From Plasmodium brasilianum (taxonomy: Eukaryota; Apicomplexa; Aconoidasida; Haemosporida; Plasmodiidae), in the NCBI RefSeq assembly GCF_023973825.1, contig NC_090125.1:1237501-1301500 (forward strand): a stretch of 64,000 nt of DNA. Direction: 5' to 3'. Below the pieces are notes generated by a model. It saw nothing but the letters and a program-made list of their open reading frames with translations. It had not been told where the DNA came from and did no database searches. The translations under genes were made by a program, and so were the position numbers. How positions within the stretch are numbered: position 1 is the first letter of the stretch; each line of letters starts with the position of its first letter. This document shows positions 60,601-64,000 of this stretch, piece after piece.

Positions 60601-63600
60601 AAAACAAACCAAGTAAGAAACATGAAGAGCAGTGTTTGGACAAAAAGTATCAGTTGTTATGGGATGAAAAAAGGTAGCTGCTATTGTATGAACGGATGGA
60701 TAAAGAAACATAATGGAGGAATTAGTATAAACGAGAAAAAGAATTTTGCAATAGGAGTATTTGAAAGAAAAAAGCCTCATATGAATATTGGAACAATTGG
60801 TCATGTAGATCATGGTAAAACAACATTGACAGCAGCAATAACAAAAGTTTGTTCAAACTTAAATAGAGGAATTTTTAAATCATATGAAGAGATAGACAAA
60901 ACACCAGAAGAACAAAAAAGAGGAATAACAATAAATGCAACTCATGTTGAATATGAAACGGAAAAAAGACATTATAGTCATATAGATTGCCCAGGTCATC
61001 TTGATTATATAAAAAATATGATAACAGGTACATCCCAAATGGATGGATCTATCTTAGTTGTTTCTGCATATGATGGCTTAATGCCACAGACAAAAGAACA
61101 TGTATTATTATCTAGACAAATTGGTATAGATAAAATAATAGTTTATTTAAATAAAATAGATATGTGTGAAGATCAAGATTTAATAGAACTCGTTGAATTA
61201 GAAATAAGGGAATTATTATCATTTCATAAGTATGATGGTGATAATGTTCCATTTATTAAAGGATCAGCATTAAAAGCATTAAATGATGATAAGACAGAAT
61301 ATGGTGTACCATCTATTCTGAAACTTTTAGATGCTTGTGATAATTATATAGATGAACCTAAAAGAAAAATTGATTTACCATTCCTTATGAGTATAGATGA
61401 TGTATTACAAATATCTGGAAAAGGAACTGTAGCTACAGGAAGAGTAGAACAAGGTACTCTAAAACTAAATGATCAAGTTGAAATATTAGGTATAAAAGAT
61501 AAACCCATAAAAACTATTATTACAGGAATTGAAATGTTTAAGAAAACATTAGATACAGCACAAGCAGGAGATCAAATAGGTATTATGCTGAAAAATGTAA
61601 AAAGAAATGATATATGTAGAGGTATGATAATTACAAAAACGGTAAATATGAAAACATATAAAAAATTTCAAAGTGATGTCTATGTATTAAAGAATGAAGA
61701 AGGTGGAAGAAAAAACCCATTCTCTTCTTATTATAGGCCCCAAGCTTATATACGAACGGCCGATGTCAATTGTGCTGTCATTCTTAATGAGGATACGCAA
61801 GTGGCCAATCCAGGTGATAGTATTAAGTGCACCATTGAGCTCATGTACCCCCTTGCCATTACCAGCGGCCTGCGCTTCTCCTTGCGCGAGGGCGGTAGGA
61901 CTGTGGCCTCGGGAATCATAACGAAGGTCATATAGTTGGACGCACCATAAGAAGCGGGGTTGTAGGTGCGCTAAGAAACTAGGTTAAAGGCGAGATAGAC
62001 AAGCTCATATACATGTTCTCTCGCTTGCGTGTGCATATGCACAAATGGAACCATGCAATTTGGAGGCCCCCCGATTTCGCCACCACATCTAGCACTTCTT
62101 TCATTTCGTTCCTAACTCATTTTGCTAATTTACGTCGAGTTTGTTTAGCCTTACTCGTCCCCTATCCATATGCTCTTTCGTTTAGTTTTAGCTCTTTTTT
62201 TTTTTCCTTTTTCTTTTTCGTTTTTGTTTTATCCTTCTCTTTCTCTTTCTCTTTCTCTTTCTCTTTCTTTTTTTTTTTTTTTCCAAGTTCAACATAGGTT
62301 CTTATGCAAATTTCACCTCCTCTTCCAGGTAGACAATGAATATACCATAATAAAGCATGCAAAATAAAAAATAAAAAAAAAAATTTTAGATAAAACACAA
62401 CGTAAAAATCTTCCAAATGGTATAAAAAATTACCAGCTGGGCTATTCAAAAGGGGAAGAATAAAAAAAAAAAAAAAAGATATGAAGCGAGTTGAATTGCA
62501 TCACAGCGTATAGCCGTAACAGCTACGTACAAAAGCGGATTGCGCAAAATGATGCGCGCCTTTTTCACTACGGACGATTCAAATAAATAATCTAGAAAAA
62601 TCATCCATTCTATATTTTTCCTCGGTTACAGGGCATTCAAAAATGTCGTCGGATTTTAGAAATAAAGAAATAGCTTTTTCTGAGAAAACATAACCAGCAG
62701 GTGTTGTAAAGGGAGGGTTGTTTTCATCCATCACTTGGTTAGTATAAGGACACACAAGAAAACTTTTCGTTTTTTGTATATTAGGTAAATGTGTAATTGT
62801 ATTTTTCAATTCATCAATACATGTTGGACATTTTGTTGATTTCTTTTTTCCACACTCTTCTGTTTTGATGACTGAAATTCCTGCTTTTAATAATAATTCT
62901 AGTAGTGGTTTATTTAACACACCTGACACTTCTGAGTATACTTGTTTAAACAACCTTATAACTTTCCTCCATCTTTTTTCATTAAAATATTCCAAGGCGG
63001 TATTTCCTCGTCTGCTACATGGATCTGTACAACTGCTTCGACTTCTCTTCGCAATACCGCCGCTACCTGCCGCACCTACACTGTTCAGTGCTATGTACGT
63101 GATAATATACTTGAGATCGCGGGATATGCAGGTGTGTGGTTGGACGACGCTTTTTTTAATATAATCCATAGCCTCGAAATTTTTATTTTCAAAAATGAAA
63201 TTTATAACATGTTGTAGATGTAACTCTGATTCTATATTAGAATCAATTTTCTTTAATTGCGATTTGTATTTTTGACACCATTGTAGGGCGGGCTTGATAT
63301 TATGAATTCTTAACTCATTTATTATTTCTAAATATTCTTTATATATATCTGCATCTGAGTAATATTGCAGTTTGTATCTTTTACAAAATATATCTACAGT
63401 TTCAAAAAATCCGTATCTTGATAAATATGCATCTATTAGCCAACATATTCTATTATCATACGTTTCAAAACGGAAATCATGTTTTAAATTTTCTAGTTGT
63501 ATATCTGCCTCATAATATATATATTTCAGTCTAGTGACTAATTTTTTAATGTATACATTTAGTAATGCTTTTGATTCATTTACTTTACTTTTTAATGCTT

Positions 63601-64000
63601 GCAATTTTTCTATTATGACATTCAACTTTTCCAAATATATAGCATCAGATAAATTGTTTAATTTCTTTTCAATAAACAATGTTATTATCATAAAATTCTT
63701 CTCTAACTCTTTCTGTATATTTCTAAATGTGTTCAATATACATTTCAGTGGAATTTGTATGAACGACTTGTCAATTGCGTTTAAGCACAGCTGCTTCCTG
63801 TCCTTGTCCTTGTTCTTCTGATTATCCTTATCCTTATCATTTCCCTTTTTTGATTTTTCCCTCGAGTCTTCCTCTGAGACCTTTTGCTTCATCCCCTCGA
63901 AGCAAAACCCCTCCTCCTTCCCCTCCTCCTTCCCCTCTTCCTTCCCCTCCTCCTTCCCTTCCTCCTTCCCTTCCTCCTTATTATATTTTGTTCCTTCCAT

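Overview
The window is a piece of a malaria-parasite (Plasmodium) chromosome. It is AT-rich and full of poly-A/T, (TA)n and short tandem repeats. Many genes carry short introns with GT..AG ends and pyrimidine-rich acceptors. Proteins have Asn/Lys-rich insertions, and it carries a CPW-WPC protein, a family typical of these parasites. From memory, the order EF-Tu, RNA-binding protein, protein kinase, theta-type helicase, signal peptidase, CPW-WPC, hydroxyacyl-CoA dehydratase, Gln-tRNA ligase, L23, syntaxin matches a block of P. falciparum chromosome 13. The many long minisatellites suggest a non-falciparum species, which I cannot name from sequence alone.

Layout. 1-594: 3' end of an unknown + strand gene. 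1236-1727 (-): TRAPP subunit 2/sedlin. 2824-6277 (-): three-exon unknown protein. 6.3-11.1 kb: gene-poor repeat region. 11152-13172 (+): syntaxin 5, five exons. 15206-16209 (-): ribosomal protein L23 (uL14), with a C/D box snoRNA in its intron. 18742-21510 (+): glutaminyl-tRNA synthetase. 23352-24727 (+): 3-hydroxyacyl-CoA dehydratase, four exons. 25698-27761 (-): unknown protein. 28-31.2 kb: repeats and several exon-like islands, one coding a CX9C protein end. 31229-32662 (-): CPW-WPC protein. 34431-35392 (-): signal peptidase catalytic subunit. 36018-36479 (+), 37802-39325 (-) and 39641-40371 (-): three genes of unknown function, two of them very small and built from tiny exons. 40687-46713 (+): ten-exon helicase of the POLQ/HELQ type. 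47701-49299 (+): kinase-like protein that looks catalytically dead. 50339-53001 (-): nucleolin-like two-RRM protein, with a second C/D box snoRNA in its intron. 54019-54711 (-): candidate tail-anchored microprotein. 55630-58760 (-): GPI transamidase subunit PIG-U, eight exons. 60532-61935 (+): organellar EF-Tu. 62579-64000 (-): MAEA/Gid9-type subunit of the CTLH ubiquitin ligase.

The genes are mostly housekeeping. Secretory pathway: TRAPPC2, syntaxin 5, signal peptidase, PIG-U and, through very-long-chain fatty acids, HACD. Translation and ribosome biogenesis: L23, GlnRS, EF-Tu, the nucleolin-like protein and both snoRNAs. No operon, CRISPR array, IS element or tRNA gene is visible. Exon joins were worked out by hand from splice signals, phase continuity and family alignment from memory. 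They are strongest for syntaxin 5, L23, HACD, signal peptidase, the helicase core and PIG-U.
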